From a virus: a DNA stretch of 64,000 nt. Positions 17,101-27,400 of this stretch are shown piece after piece. The stretch spans positions 1-64,000 of IMG/VR virus record IMGVR_UViG_3300021425_000031, one strand, 5' to 3'. Both the position numbers and the translations under genes were made by a program. How positions within the stretch are numbered: the first letter of the stretch is position 1; each line of letters begins with the position of its first letter. A model generated the notes under the pieces. It saw nothing but the letters and a program-made list of their open reading frames with translations, was not told the origin of the DNA and did no database searches.

Positions 17101-19888
17101 TCCAGAGGTTGTTTATGCAATTAGGGAAGATTCAAATTCATTGAGAATAGCGACTAAGAAAGAATATGCTGAACAAGGTATTGGAGTAACTTTCACTTCA
17201 TTGGGTCTTGGCAATGCTCATGAATTGGAGATGTTTAAAAAGAATGAAAAATCTTTAATAACAATTAATAATTTAGTTCAATATCCAATTTCATATTCTT
17301 ATATAACCCACAATTTATCTGATAATGGTGGTCAGATTAGTGCTGCATCAACTATTTTTTCTTTAAGTGGTATTAGTTCCATTAACCCCTCAGACTTATT
17401 AAGAATTGATGATGAATATGTTAGGGTTGAAAATGTTGGATTTGGTACTACAAATTCGGGCCCAATAACATTTACTGGTAATGTTCCCTTAGTTGAAGTT
17501 AGAAGGGGATTTGTGGGGTCTAGTGCAGGAATACATACAGATTCTTCGCTTGTTAGGGTTTATAAAGGTTCTTACAACATTTCAGGCAATAAAATTTACT
17601 TTACACAACCACCAAGAGGAAATCAACTTGATTTAATTGGACCAGATATAAGTTCTCTCTCAAGAGAGAGGGCAACATTTACCGGTAGAGTTTTCTTAAG
17701 ACAGGATTATACTACAAATCAACTATATGATAATATATCAGATCAATTTACTGGAATTGGTCAAACTTTTATATTAACTACACAAGAAGTTAATTCTGTT
17801 GGATTGGGAACTAGTGGAGGAAATGGTATTGCTTTTATCAATGGAATTTTCCAATCACCAACCACTTCTAATAATTCGGGAAACAACTACTTTATTGAAG
17901 AAGATATTACATCAGGAATAAGTAGTATTGTATTTACCGGAATCAGAACTGATGGAAATAATTATATTTCACAATATGATATCAATATGAATCAATTACC
18001 TCGTGGAGGTATTATTGTTTCTTTAGGATCTAGTTCTGGATTGGGGTATGCTCCTCTTGTAGGTGCTTCTGTAACTGCAGTAGTAGGTGCTGGAGGATCT
18101 ATCGTTTCTGTTGGACTAAGTAATTTAGATATACTTGGATCTGGTTATAGGGGAAGTGTTTCTGTGGCAGTTACAGAGACAGGACATACGGGAACTGCCG
18201 CAAGTCTTACTGTTTCTGTTGGTGCTGGAGGAACCCTTTCATTTGAAATTATTGACGGTGGAAATGGGTACTCAAATCCAATAATTAATGTGTCTTCACC
18301 TTCCTATGAAAATTTACCCATTATTGGTGTTTCTCGTTTGGGTATAGGAACAACTACGGAAACTGGTGTTGGATTATTGTTAAATGTAGAAGTTGGTGCA
18401 AGCTCTACTACAGGAATAGGATCAACATATTTTGAAGTAACTAATTTTAAAATTACAAGAAATGGATATGGTTTTAGAAGAGGTGATGTATTTAAACCTG
18501 TAGGACTAGTAACTGATTCAAGGTTAGCGTCTCCAATTAATGAGTTTGAATTAACCGTTCTTGACACCTTTAGTGATTCATTTGCTGCTTGGCAATTTGG
18601 TGAATTAGACTACATTGATTCTATTAAAAATTATCAGGATGGTATAAGAAATAGATTCCCACTATTTTATAATTCAGAACTGTTAAGTTTTGAGGTTGAT
18701 AGTGAGATATCTGATTCTCAATTGATAGATTTGGATTCAGTCTTAGTAATATTTACTAATGGAGTATTACAAGAACCTGGAAATTCTTATCAATTTAGTG
18801 GAGGATCTTCATTTACATTTTCTGTTGCCCCCAAACCTGAAGATGATATTGCAATATTCTTTTATAGGGGAACTAGAGGACAAGATACTATAGATGGTGA
18901 TATTATAGAAACTATTAAAGTTGGTGATGATATACAGATATTCAGCAATAATAATATTTTTAATACAATTACTCAAAATAATAGAACTGTATACGATATT
19001 ACTGGTTCTGATAAAATAGAAACTAATTTATATAATCAGCAAGGTGTTGATGTACAAAACAAAAAACCACTTTATTGGACAAAACAAAAAGTTGATTTAT
19101 TTGTTAATGGTGAAATTGTTTCAAAATCAAGAAATTCCATAGAATCCCAAATTTACCCAACATCAAATATAATAGGAAATTTGGATTTAAATGATACACA
19201 AATATTTGTTGATAATGCAGAATTATTTAATTATGAAGATCAAAATCCAATTAATTTTAGTGCTACTGTTTTTACTAATAACATAGGTATAGGAACCACA
19301 AATTTTTCTACGCAATTTGAAGTTATATCTAATATTTCTAATATTAGTGGATTTAATGCTTCGGTGATAGGAATTAGAACTACGGATGGAATCGGAATTG
19401 GAAATTCTTTGGCAATAGAATTTGAAATAAGAAATATTTCAAATAACAACCCACTAGATTTCTCAAATCTACAAGTTGGATATCCTGTTTATATCTCAAA
19501 TACTACTGTAGGAAGTGGTGTTACATCTATTGATACTTCAGATTCTGATATTGTTGCGATTAGCACATCAAATTTAAATAATGTATATAAAATTCATTCC
19601 TTTGATTCTGCAACAGGTATTATGACATGCAATATTGCATCCGACAGTTACGTAGTTGGAATTGCTACAACAGGAACTATTAACTATCCTGTGGGTAGAA
19701 TGAGTTGGGGTAGATTATCTGGATTTACCAGATCTTCATCACCAATTTCAATCACAGTTGATGGATATGTATCGAGTGTGGGTATAAGTAGTGAAAGTTA
19801 TAATGTAGGATTATCAACTTATCCAGTTATTCAAAGAAGGAACTTTGGATTGAGAAGCAATGGGTCTCTTTCCATTAGTTTGCTATAA
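8138..19888 (+). CDS. gp7: Giant baseplate/tail protein, gp7 position, YHYH domain
   Basis: 3916 residues, nearly four times T4 gp7 (1032), in the gp7 position between gp6 and gp8. The N-terminus (about 1-250: SRVKVQQIIDSQLPEFILDE, LYESKGTNESFRILFNVLFG) is the phage-wedge-like part conserved in cyanophages. Residues 80-140 and about 3070-3150 are two copies of a module with IDDEIITY/IDDEYVRV and RGF. At about 1246-1370 lies a YHYH-type domain (IIGWAYDGNPIYGSYGYSDP, NGRFG, GVYAYFAT). About a dozen G-x-[GD]-Y repeats are spread from about 745 to 3440, with frequent GIGT turns. Beta-rich and probably fibrous. The orthology to gp7 is from position and N-terminus; most of the length is unlike T4. 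Confidence 0.75.
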   Translation: MVQNGFESRVKVQQIIDSQLPEFILDESSKASEFLKQYYISQEYQGGPTDIVENLDQYINLDSLIPEVIIGSVVLENNITTTSTTIEVESTKGFPSQYGLLKIDDEIITYTGSTETSFTGCIRGFSGITNYHKDLQYEELVFSESSAAAHTSGATIQNLSSLFLQEFYKKIKFSLTPGLESVDFTENLNVGNFIKEARSLYESKGTNESFRILFNVLFGETPSVVDLERFLIKPSDASFIRRDVAVVDVISGDPTRLKGQTIYKSTDENTSASVSEVEAITRKGKTYYKLNFFVGYDDSYPNVTGTFSITPNTKVVENVTLDSTNSGVITVDSTVGFRESGFVFYNGNQIFYTEKTINQFLGCYVNSNQSININKKSSLASDETYYGYENGDTSKKVEFIITGVLSNIIIDSNSYSFLEGEEIYPQNLGQIIEKGSSTKQIFANSWIYNTSSRYQLDSFASNTITTKSTIDNTSLSVGDKIEILRRNTESVVTTFDDVNVLSISNNTITIDKNTSGLNSLDKYDIRRKVKKVSSSLVPIQFGNDKITSDVQNVYSENSKDLYVSSNSLPSYPLQTNVFEYTVIGLLEKSENENYSVIDFGINQVVSFITGDRVYYYPDETGLIEGLEERDYYVEVLKNDDVDVSNRRIRLYLSNPSIGSDDYVSFGKLSNGVVTGTHKFVLYSQRSKLISPQKLLKKFSIEQTIGNNKIYETIPGPIGLLKNGVEIYNYKTNDKIYYGPLETVNVLSGGSGYDVINPPSLTLSSGSALIQPVVKGSVEKIFVDPQDFDIDIVVSITLTGGNGFGASFEPVIEKFVREIEFDARPISSGGGLDSINERIAFTKNHNLTNGQPIIYNSNNSSAIGIGTFGGSELDQSKTLLNGSTYYPKVINDRTIEIYESFSDYASGINTVGFTTIGNSGIQKFKTNLTNRLTGIKVIDGGSDYSNRKLRVKPVGISTYTHTVEFKNHGFSDGEIVTYTYETNGIVGLSTLNSYQILKVDSDKFRLCNAGLGGTNQTNYQVGNYVKFSTTGSGYQIFSYPDIVLSVDYTSVGLGSTQVKGSIVATPIIRGEIDQVYVYEKGSDYGSLVLNNHQRPQIILKNGKDSQFKPLIQNGRIVGVTILYGGQDYYSTPDLIVSGSGIGANLRPVVSSNKIVDVIVVNSGAGYSSTDTVIRVIPAGKNAVFESNVRSLTLNNSYKYGIQNENYRDPATEILIGTENNLEYAVVGYSESLKNNLKDSGGNTTHSDIIGWAYDGNPIYGSYGYSDPNNTGNIKKLEPGYSLATIENRPSTSIFPTGYFVEDYVFTDSGDLDQYNGRFGKTKDFPEGVYAYFATVEDNIQSQSVGKFPYFIGNEYRSPYLKENLSLNQSFDFNNSSLIRNTLPYKVNDEYADNDFIVESNEVIEQKTLIESVSSGSVSSLQIVNSGSDYKVGDEILFDETGTEGGGIYAKVSKVKGKQINQIDTNIESYADSVITWENGNTVRVQVFPYHEFLSGDNINISGLSTQVSNLNGSYKIGLITYSTILDKEIPAYASTGIVTDIYLSSIPETVSIGSSFKIDGEIFSILNIYNNFGVVKVSRDTSGGIHTQTTPVYFLSNTFTVNNSGDYFESKVNDKVYYNPTKSVGIGTTPGTGINVNYNIGITTYSTFIPTQSIFIPNHPFKTGQKVILRKPSGANPISVSNTSTSASFNILSGDSETLYTINKSKDYIGLVTSIGFTTNTSGLFFRNTNWSAANDNYQYSIESNFEQIKVDINKINAVVSVSTSHQLEIGNRVSLNVKPNLSVGIGTSTAIRVKRNSLIDNIIINPIGFSSSGISTETNQITINSHGLKTGDKILYQSESIPSGIETGTYYVYKVDDNTIKLSETYLESSSAYPSFVNLITTGIGAQEISLVTPQIQIAKNNNLVFDLSDSSLSGYELKIYYDNNFKKEFVSVATTNSLSVSGIGTVGVSANASLTLNYTNSVPEKLYYNLEKSGYISTADTDVVNYSELSFFDSVYNGNYTVVSIGDTTFTVSLTNSPENLNYKKEECDVLEYSSNSTSIIGGIGEVNLISGGYGYKLLPRFVGSDSASGEGAYIVPSSDNIGKITQSRIINEGFEYASDKTLRPTATIPQSVYISSSNTIDTITIINGGQNYTSAPDLILVNSDTGELIDSGFLKANLTGSSIGEVEIEVEPKGLPIKPVTIRAINNSNSVSIDKVESSSSGIVTCILTTPIAGFTSAPFAVGDRIFVEGIEKTDSSGDGFNSENYGYRFFTVTNYFGLNPDKLEFSVSGLTTNPGVAKTIQESYASITNYKNYPEFEVTQKFLPFSVGESLESDSGLGFQSRDLIVTACDENTVRVTGNYKLSPNERIRGLQSFSEATSDVVSTTEGIYNIDYFNLQNFGWREETGKLNNDSQVTPDNDYYQNLSYTVKSSKTWEEIVTPVNNLLHTSGTKNFADTQLSQSTQSGIGITESTLSLVNMFISDNRVDTINNFDLVFDVDISNNRSKFVKFDTIKLVDYITCKTNRVLKIDDVSSQFSSTDDVRENVSNILPLNFSNGYNRFLIQVRGIFDQETQFTEIVSINNSQDIFTLNKGEIFLGNNEKYDLSLADIRGYVDESGKFYLRFEPEDPFDTSFEIKILQDTFISNSESGSTVSLNCIDLISQNKTVYSGITTDIIKLDSGKYSSIYSNIHLLNNDGSKMNYVELYLTHDGTNTYISEYYFDNEDSDSYESIGEFSASLTGGMLTLNYTNTEFENIILKSKNIGFGTTALGEDFYRFKLPGQINGNERTVVFESNYNNVSSGSTSVFILDKNLFTSVKSVVRIGMGETSALHQVMVVYDGLDVSTLQYPFLSIGSTSGIGTFGAHVDSTNIVLNFYPDPSISSDIEIISFNECFYTFVDYINTPPDLVYSPLKQSVKTSSYYGSNSALLNKLDFEANYEGNPIFMRTFDPSDSIDLVTGICTIPNHFFNTGEEIIYSPKSTFIGIGASALGIGATENYVGVVTTILPEVVYAIREDSNSLRIATKKEYAEQGIGVTFTSLGLGNAHELEMFKKNEKSLITINNLVQYPISYSYITHNLSDNGGQISAASTIFSLSGISSINPSDLLRIDDEYVRVENVGFGTTNSGPITFTGNVPLVEVRRGFVGSSAGIHTDSSLVRVYKGSYNISGNKIYFTQPPRGNQLDLIGPDISSLSRERATFTGRVFLRQDYTTNQLYDNISDQFTGIGQTFILTTQEVNSVGLGTSGGNGIAFINGIFQSPTTSNNSGNNYFIEEDITSGISSIVFTGIRTDGNNYISQYDINMNQLPRGGIIVSLGSSSGLGYAPLVGASVTAVVGAGGSIVSVGLSNLDILGSGYRGSVSVAVTETGHTGTAASLTVSVGAGGTLSFEIIDGGNGYSNPIINVSSPSYENLPIIGVSRLGIGTTTETGVGLLLNVEVGASSTTGIGSTYFEVTNFKITRNGYGFRRGDVFKPVGLVTDSRLASPINEFELTVLDTFSDSFAAWQFGELDYIDSIKNYQDGIRNRFPLFYNSELLSFEVDSEISDSQLIDLDSVLVIFTNGVLQEPGNSYQFSGGSSFTFSVAPKPEDDIAIFFYRGTRGQDTIDGDIIETIKVGDDIQIFSNNNIFNTITQNNRTVYDITGSDKIETNLYNQQGVDVQNKKPLYWTKQKVDLFVNGEIVSKSRNSIESQIYPTSNIIGNLDLNDTQIFVDNAELFNYEDQNPINFSATVFTNNIGIGTTNFSTQFEVISNISNISGFNASVIGIRTTDGIGIGNSLAIEFEIRNISNNNPLDFSNLQVGYPVYISNTTVGSGVTSIDTSDSDIVAISTSNLNNVYKIHSFDSATGIMTCNIASDSYVVGIATTGTINYPVGRMSWGRLSGFTRSSSPISITVDGYVSSVGISSESYNVGLSTYPVIQRRNFGLRSNGSLSISLL

Positions 19889-19893
19889 CTTCA

Positions 19894-19901
19894 TATAAAT
19901 A
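19894..19901 (+). promoter_or_regulatory. Late promoter TATAAATA before gp8
   Basis: An exact T4 late box, 20 bases before the gp8 ATG and just after the giant gene's stop. A second TATAAAT overlaps the ATG itself (19916-19922). It lets gp8 and the following genes be made independently of the 11.7-kb gene upstream. Confidence 0.75.
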
Positions 19902-19920
19902 TATAAAAACATCGATATAA

Positions 19921-21486
19921 ATGTCTGCACTTGTAACAGATCAATTTAGAATTTTAAACACCAGTAATTTTATAGAGTCTGTAAATGATACTACCGATTC
20001 TTATTATGTTTGGGTTGGTCTACCAAATCCAAACATATACACAGGATTTGGTAGAAATATAAATTGGGATGGTGGTGATGGAGTAACTGAAAATATTGTT
20101 CCAAATCCCATAGATAATTTAGATTATGTACCACATTATGAAAGTACAATTCTTTTTGGAAAAAAAATAACATCTTCAAACATAAGAAGAGTTATAAAAA
20201 GAGTAGATTGGGTAAGAGGGAAAAAATATGATATGTATAGACATGACTATAGTATTACAAATCTTAGTCCTATAGCAAAAAGGGCAAGACTATATGATTC
20301 GGAATATTATGTAATCAATAGTGACTATAAAGTTTATATTTGTATTCAAAATGGATCTAGTGGTATCAATACAACTGGAAATCAGTCATTATATGAACCA
20401 ACACACACCGATTTAGAACCTACCATTGCAGGTACTGGTGATGGATACTTGTGGAAATATTTGTACACAGTTTCTCCTGCGGATATTGTAAAATTTGATT
20501 CTACGGAATATGTCACATTACCAAATGATTGGAGCACATCTACAGATCCACAGATTGTTTCTGTGAGAGAAAATGGAGATTCTACAATAAATGATAATCA
20601 AATAAAAACAATTTATATTGATAATCCCGGAAGTAATTATCAAAATTCTGCAGAAGTTGATATTTTAGGTGATGGAATTGGTGGTAGAGCATATGTTGAA
20701 GTAAATGCAAATGGTGAGATAATTAATGTTAATGTTACTTCTGGCGGTAAAGATTATACTTATGGTATTGTCGATTTGGGATCTTTACAACCAGGTGGGA
20801 ATATTTCAAATCCAGCAAAATTAATTCCCATAATTCCACCATCTAGAGGTCATGGTTATGATTTATATAAAGAACTCGGCGCAGACCGAGTAATGATTTA
20901 TAGTAGATTTGATGATTCTTCTAGAGATTTTCCAATCAACACCAAGTTTTGTCAGATAGGAATATTAAAAAATCCCAGTAGATTCATATCGACAGAGACC
21001 TTTACAAACTCCGAATTTTCTGGTCTTTATGCAATTAATTTTTCCTCTGTAAATGATACTCTTCCAATTATAGGTGAGAAAATTATACAGACTAATACTG
21101 GAGCAGTAGGATATGTTGCATCATATGATTCTGATACTAAAATATTAAAATATTTTAAAGACAGATCTTTGCATTATGGCCCAACATATGATCAAACAGA
21201 TTATGTTGGAGTTTCTACAGGAGGAAATGCAAATATTGATTTTAGCAATGCTGGAGGGAACATAATTGGTCAAAATAGTTCATTTGTTGGACAAATTTCA
21301 TCCTTTAGTGGAATAACTACAACAGTAAACAATTCAATCATAAATTTAGGAGTTACATTTACAAATGGACTTGCAAATCCTGAGATAAATAAAAAGACGG
21401 GAGATATAATTTATATTGATAATAGACCCCTCGTTTCCCGCAATATTAGGCAAAAAGAAGACATTAAAATTATCCTGGAATTTTAA
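19921..21486 (+). CDS. gp8: Baseplate wedge subunit gp8
   Basis: 521 residues (T4 gp8 334). The N-terminus has the gp8 signature: DQFRILNTSNFIESV, TDSYYVWVGLPN, then TILFGKKITSSNIRRVIKRV and KKYDMYRHDYS, and DGYLWKYLYTVSPADIVKF. gp8 bridges gp7, gp6 and gp10 in the wedge. The extra length is mostly residues 225-300, which hold two G-x-[GD]-Y repeats (PGSNYQNSAEVDIL, GGKDYTYGIVDLG) like those in the giant protein and gp14. The next gene begins 3 bases after the stop. Confidence 0.9.
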   Translation: MSALVTDQFRILNTSNFIESVNDTTDSYYVWVGLPNPNIYTGFGRNINWDGGDGVTENIVPNPIDNLDYVPHYESTILFGKKITSSNIRRVIKRVDWVRGKKYDMYRHDYSITNLSPIAKRARLYDSEYYVINSDYKVYICIQNGSSGINTTGNQSLYEPTHTDLEPTIAGTGDGYLWKYLYTVSPADIVKFDSTEYVTLPNDWSTSTDPQIVSVRENGDSTINDNQIKTIYIDNPGSNYQNSAEVDILGDGIGGRAYVEVNANGEIINVNVTSGGKDYTYGIVDLGSLQPGGNISNPAKLIPIIPPSRGHGYDLYKELGADRVMIYSRFDDSSRDFPINTKFCQIGILKNPSRFISTETFTNSEFSGLYAINFSSVNDTLPIIGEKIIQTNTGAVGYVASYDSDTKILKYFKDRSLHYGPTYDQTDYVGVSTGGNANIDFSNAGGNIIGQNSSFVGQISSFSGITTTVNNSIINLGVTFTNGLANPEINKKTGDIIYIDNRPLVSRNIRQKEDIKIILEF

Positions 21487-21489
21487 GAA

Positions 21490-24400
21490 ATGGCACAAAA
21501 GACAAACCTAAATGTAAGTCCTTATTTTGATGACTTTGATGCCCAAAAGAATTTTTATAAAGTTCTTTTTACTCCAGGAAGACCAGTACAGGCAAGAGAA
21601 TTAAATAATATTCAATCAATATTACAAAATCAAATTGAATCTTTTGGAAGTCACATATTTAAAGAAGGATCTGTAGTAATTCCAGGGAACACTACTTATG
21701 ATCCCAATTTTTTTGCAGTTAAGTTAAATTCAACATCTTTTGGCGTTAACATATCAGCATATATTGATCAATATATTGGAAAACTAATCGAAGGTCAAAT
21801 TTCTGGTGTTACTGCATCAGTCCAGAAAGTTGAAGTTCCAAATTCATCTAATGGATTAGATTATGTTACGTTATATGTAAAATATATAGATTCTGATAAT
21901 GATTTTAATTTCAATCCATTTCAAGATGGGGAATCATTAGTTTCTAATGAAAGTGTAGTTTATGGTAACACTACAATTACATCTGGAACTCCTTTTGCAT
22001 CTTTAATATCCACTGATGCTACTGCTATAGGATCTGCAGCTTCCATTAATGATGGAATTTATTTTGTAAGGGGCACTTTTGCAAATATAACCAAGCAAAC
22101 TATTATTCTTGATTATTATTCCAATACTCCATCATATAGAATAGGATTAAAAGTATCGGAAGAAATTATAACCGCTAAGGAAGATTCTTCTTTATATGAT
22201 AATGCAAAGGGATTTACAAACTATGCAGCTCCTGGGGCAGATAGATTTAAAATAGGATTATCTCTCACTAAAAAAACTTTAGATGGTGTTGATACTGACA
22301 CTGATTTTATTGAAATTCTTAGAATTGAAAATGGTGAGATTAAGAAAGTTAATACTAAAACACAATATTCAACAATAAGAGATTATCTAGCCCAAAGAAC
22401 TTTTGATGAGTCTGGAAATTATTCAGTAGAACCTTTTAAAATTTCTTTACACAATTCTCTTAATAATAGACTTGGCAATAATGGACTATTTTTTGACAAC
22501 CAGAAAACAGAATATGGAAATAATCCATCAGATGACTTAATGTGTGTAAAGTTGTCTCCAGGAAAAGCATATGTTAAGGGTTATGATATAGAAAAAGTTA
22601 CTACTACTATTCTCGATGTAAACAAACCAAGAGAAACTCAGAATGTAGAAAACGTAAATATTCCTTTCGAAATGGGAAATTTACTTAGAATTAATAATAT
22701 AACAGGATCTCCAAAGCAAAATGAGTCCGTAGAAATTCACTCCGTCAGAAGAAGTGATTCTGGCAACCCATCTGCAAATACAAAAATTGGAGATGCTAGA
22801 GTTTATAATTTTAGATTAACTGATGCTGCATATTCTGGAGCATCTACCAATTGGGACTTATACCTTTACGATATACAAACATATACTACCTTAGTATTGA
22901 ATCAAGGTCTTTCTGCAGTAGAATTGCCAGAATCATCTTATGTAAAAGGTAAAAGCAGTGGAGCATCTGGATACGCCGCTGTTGCTGGTGATGGTACAGC
23001 AACAGTTAAGTTGAGACAAACATCGGGTATTTTTGTAAGAGGTGAGCAATTAATTATCAATGGATTGGAGTTATATCCAAGATCTATCTCTGAAATAACT
23101 GTATATGATACTTCCGACATTAAGCAGATTTACCAACCAACATCTGTTTCTGGATTTACCACACCATTTATTGGAGACTCTGTATTAGATAGACAACTTC
23201 CCATTGGGTTTAATGCTTCAGATACTATCAACATCACTGCAGGTGGTGTAGTAACTTCTCCCGGAAAGTTTTTTAACACTATCAAACCTGGTTCTATAGT
23301 AAGATTCCAGGCACCAGATAAAACAACTGAAACTTTTAATGTTGTCTCCAGTGTAAATTCTACTGGAACATCTATGGTTGTTGCAGGGATTGCTACAGTT
23401 ACGGGTGTTTGTGATGGTGGAGTAGGAGTTGCGACAAATTTATCATTTAGTTTAGGAATACCTAAGATTAGAAATTCAGATAAGGGATACTTATATACAG
23501 AATTGCCAAATAAAAATGTATCTCAAGTAGATTTAAATGATTCTATATTAACTTTTAGCGCACAATCTACAAGTGCGAAGTCATCGAGTAGTCCAATAGT
23601 TCTATCAGTATCAGACTTTTCTCTTTCTTCAGGACTGTCAACCGCATTATTTGCATCATTTGATGAAGAGCGTTATTCAGTCCATTATACTGACGGAACC
23701 ACACAATCTCTAACTTCTGACCAATTTTCCCTATCAAATAATCAAGTAACTTTATCAAATCTTACAACAGGAAAAACAACCTCATCAATTAATGCCACCT
23801 TTATCAAGAATGGTGTACAAAGCAAGCAAAAACAATTTAATCGCAGCGAGTCTATAAATGTAGTTTATTCTAAATACCCAGAATCTGGTACAGGAATTAG
23901 CACTTCAATTAACGATGGTTTAGAATATAATCAGTATTATGGACTTAGAGTACAAGATGAAGAGATTTCTCTCAACTATCCTGATGTATCAAAAGTCTTG
24001 GCAGTTTATGAATCTTTAGACGCATCAAATCCATCTGTAGACACTTTATCATTCAGTGTAATTTTAAATATTGGAGAAAATGCAATCATAGGTGAAAATA
24101 TTTTAGGATCAGAAAGTGGTTGTATTGCTAGAGTTATATCTAGATCTACTAATAGTGTTGGAATTGTTTATCTAAATTCAAATCGCTTTAATGAAAATGA
24201 GTCTGTAACTTTCCAGGAATCAAATATTGTTGGTGAAATTGATTTTCTAACTCCAGGAAATTATAATGACATCACTAATAAATTTATTTTAGATAAAGCG
24301 CAAAAAGAACAATACTATGACTATTCAAGACTTGTTCGTAACGAAGGAGAAACTGAACCATCAAAGAGATTATTAATTGTATTTGACTACTACACCATAC

Positions 24401-27400
24401 CTTCAACTGATAATGGTGATGTATTTACTGTGGCAAGTTATAACAAAGAGCAATTTGCTTCAGATGTACCTTTAATCGGAAATAATATTAGAGCGACAGA
24501 CACATTAGATTTTAGACCAAGAGTTTCTGTTTTCTCAGCAAATACTTCCTCCCCTTTTGATTTTTCTAATAGAGATTTTAGTTCTTCTATCAAGTTAAAT
24601 CTAACACCCAACGAAAGCACTATTCTTGGATATGATTGCTATCTTGGTAGAGTTGATAAAATTTATTTGAATAAAAACGGAGAATTTATCTACCTGGAAG
24701 GATTGTCATCCATAAGTCCAAAATCCCCATTAAAGACTGATGATTTAATGGAGTTAGGAACGATTACTCTTCCCCCATATCTTTACAATGTCAAGAATGC
24801 TATATTATCTCTTGTAGATAATAGAAGATATACTATGAGAGACATTGGATTGATTGAAAATCGAGTAAAAAATCTTGAGAGGGTAACTTCATTATCACTT
24901 TTAGAATTAAGCACGCAAACACTTCAAATACAAGATTCTGAAGGATTTAACAGATTTAAAACTGGATTTTTTGTAGATGACTTTAAGGATTTTTCAAGAA
25001 TAAACAATTTATTTTCATCAATTGAAATTGATTCAGATTTTCAAGAGATGAGACCCATCATCTCTAGAAATAGTTTAAAAAATTATCTTGCACCAGCACA
25101 AAATATAACAGATGAATCTTTAGACTTATCTACAAACTATAGTCTCTTAGATTCAAATACTCAAAAAACTGGAGATACAGTTTCACTCAAATATAGTCCT
25201 GAAAAATGGATATCACAACCATTGGCAACTCAGGTTGAAAACGTAAACCCATTCCATGTAGTATCTTATAGTGGAACGATAAAATTGTCTCCAGAAAGCG
25301 ATAATTGGGTTAGAACAATACAGTTGCCCGATAAAACAGTTTCTGTTACTGATTATGTTTTAGTCGAAAGATCTAGAGTTGAAGTTGGATCTAGAAGTGT
25401 AAGAGTAGCAAATTGGGATAGAAGGGGTCAAATTGAAACATCTATTGAAGTGTCTCAAAATACAACTAATTCCACAAATACAACTACATCATCTTCAAGT
25501 GTTACTACATTAGTAGAATCTAGACCTGAAGAATATATGAGATCTAGAAATACTGAATTTTCCATTTCCAATTTGAAACCATCTACGGAATATTATCAAT
25601 TCCTAGATGGAAACGGGTCTGTAGACTTTATTCCGAAACTTATTGAAATATCGGATAGTTCTTCTTTACAAAATCCTGGAGCATCATCTACATTTTCAAT
25701 CGGAGAAACTATTTTTGGATATGATTCAACAAATAATAAAATTATTTCCTTCAGAGTTGCGCGACCAGATCACAAGTTTGGGGCATATAATTCTCCAACC
25801 ACATCATTTACTATAAATCCTTATATTAAAACAGAGTCTCTACCAACTACATATAGTAATTCTTCAAAAGTATTGAATGTAGACACTTATTCATTATCAG
25901 AAGAAGCACAGGGTTTATATTCTGGATATTTAGTTACAGGTGCAAAACTTGTTGGACAAACAAGTGGTGCCATAGCATATGTAAAAGATCTTAGACTAAT
26001 ATCTGATAACTTTGGAGATTTAATAGGATCTTTCTTTATCAGAGATCCAAATACTTCACCTGCACCTGACGTTAGAATTAATACAGGAAATAAAACTTAT
26101 AAAGTCACATCAAGTCCTACAAACGAAACTGCAGCACCTGGTAGTACTTCCATTTCTAGTGCCTCTACCAACTATGTTTCAGAAGGAACTCTAGAGTTAT
26201 ATGAAACTACTATTACAAATACTACTACAGTAACTACCACTAGAACTACGACTACAACTATAACAAATGTTACAACTGAATTTTATGATCCTTTAGCACA
26301 GTCGTTTAGTGTTGGTGGAAGTGAAACTGCAAATGACGAGGAGGATGGTGCTTATTTAACAGGTGTAGATTTATTCTTCTATAAAAAAGACACTAATAAT
26401 AATCCTCTAACAGTTCAAGTAAGAACTGTAGAACTTGGAACTCCAACAAGAACGGTTATTGGAAATCCAGTTACATTACGACCAAATCAAATTAATATTT
26501 CAGATGATGCATCTGCAGTAACTGAAGTAACATTTGATTATCCAATTTATCTTGCTCCTGGACTAGAATATGCAATTGTCCTCCTTGCTCCAGAAAGCAT
26601 AGAGTATGAGGTTTTCATTGCAGAAATGGGTAAAAAGACTATTCAGTCTGCAAATCTACCTGATGCTAATGCTGTTGTTTATAGTCAACAATTTGCTTTG
26701 GGAAGTCTATTTAAGTCTCAAAATGGATCTATATGGACAGCAAATCAATATCAAGATATGAAGTTTACACTATATCGTGCAAACTTTGTAACAGATACTC
26801 CTTCTACAGCATACTTCTATAATCCAACTCTAAATGAAAGTAATGGATATATCAAAAATCTCCAAAATAATCCGCTAACTGCACTTCCTAGATTGTTGAG
26901 TGTTGGTATTACAACTACCACCGATACTAATGCTATTAGCATCTTGACCACTGGTAGAAAAGTAAGTGAGAGCATAAAAACATATAATTATGGATATATC
27001 GTCGGCAAAGGATGCTCAGTATCTTCTGTCGGAGTAACTACAAGTGGATCTAATTATGTTACAGATTCTGATGTATCTACATTCAATATTATTGGTAATG
27101 GATCTGGTCTCACTTTAAATATTACTGCTTCTGGCGGTGGAATTACTGCTGCTACTGTAGTAAATCCTGGAACAGGATATGCAATCGGAGATGTTGTTGG
27201 TATTGTAACTTCTTCAGTTTCCAGTAACAGTGGAAGAAACGCAACTATAACGATTACTGGCAATAACAATGGGGTTGACACTTTATATCTGAGCAATGTC
27301 CAAGGCAACTCTTTCACTGCAGATGGAACGGCAAACTTAGTCTATTACGATAACTCAAATAATTCAGTAACTATGGGATCTACTTATATTACAAGTTCAA

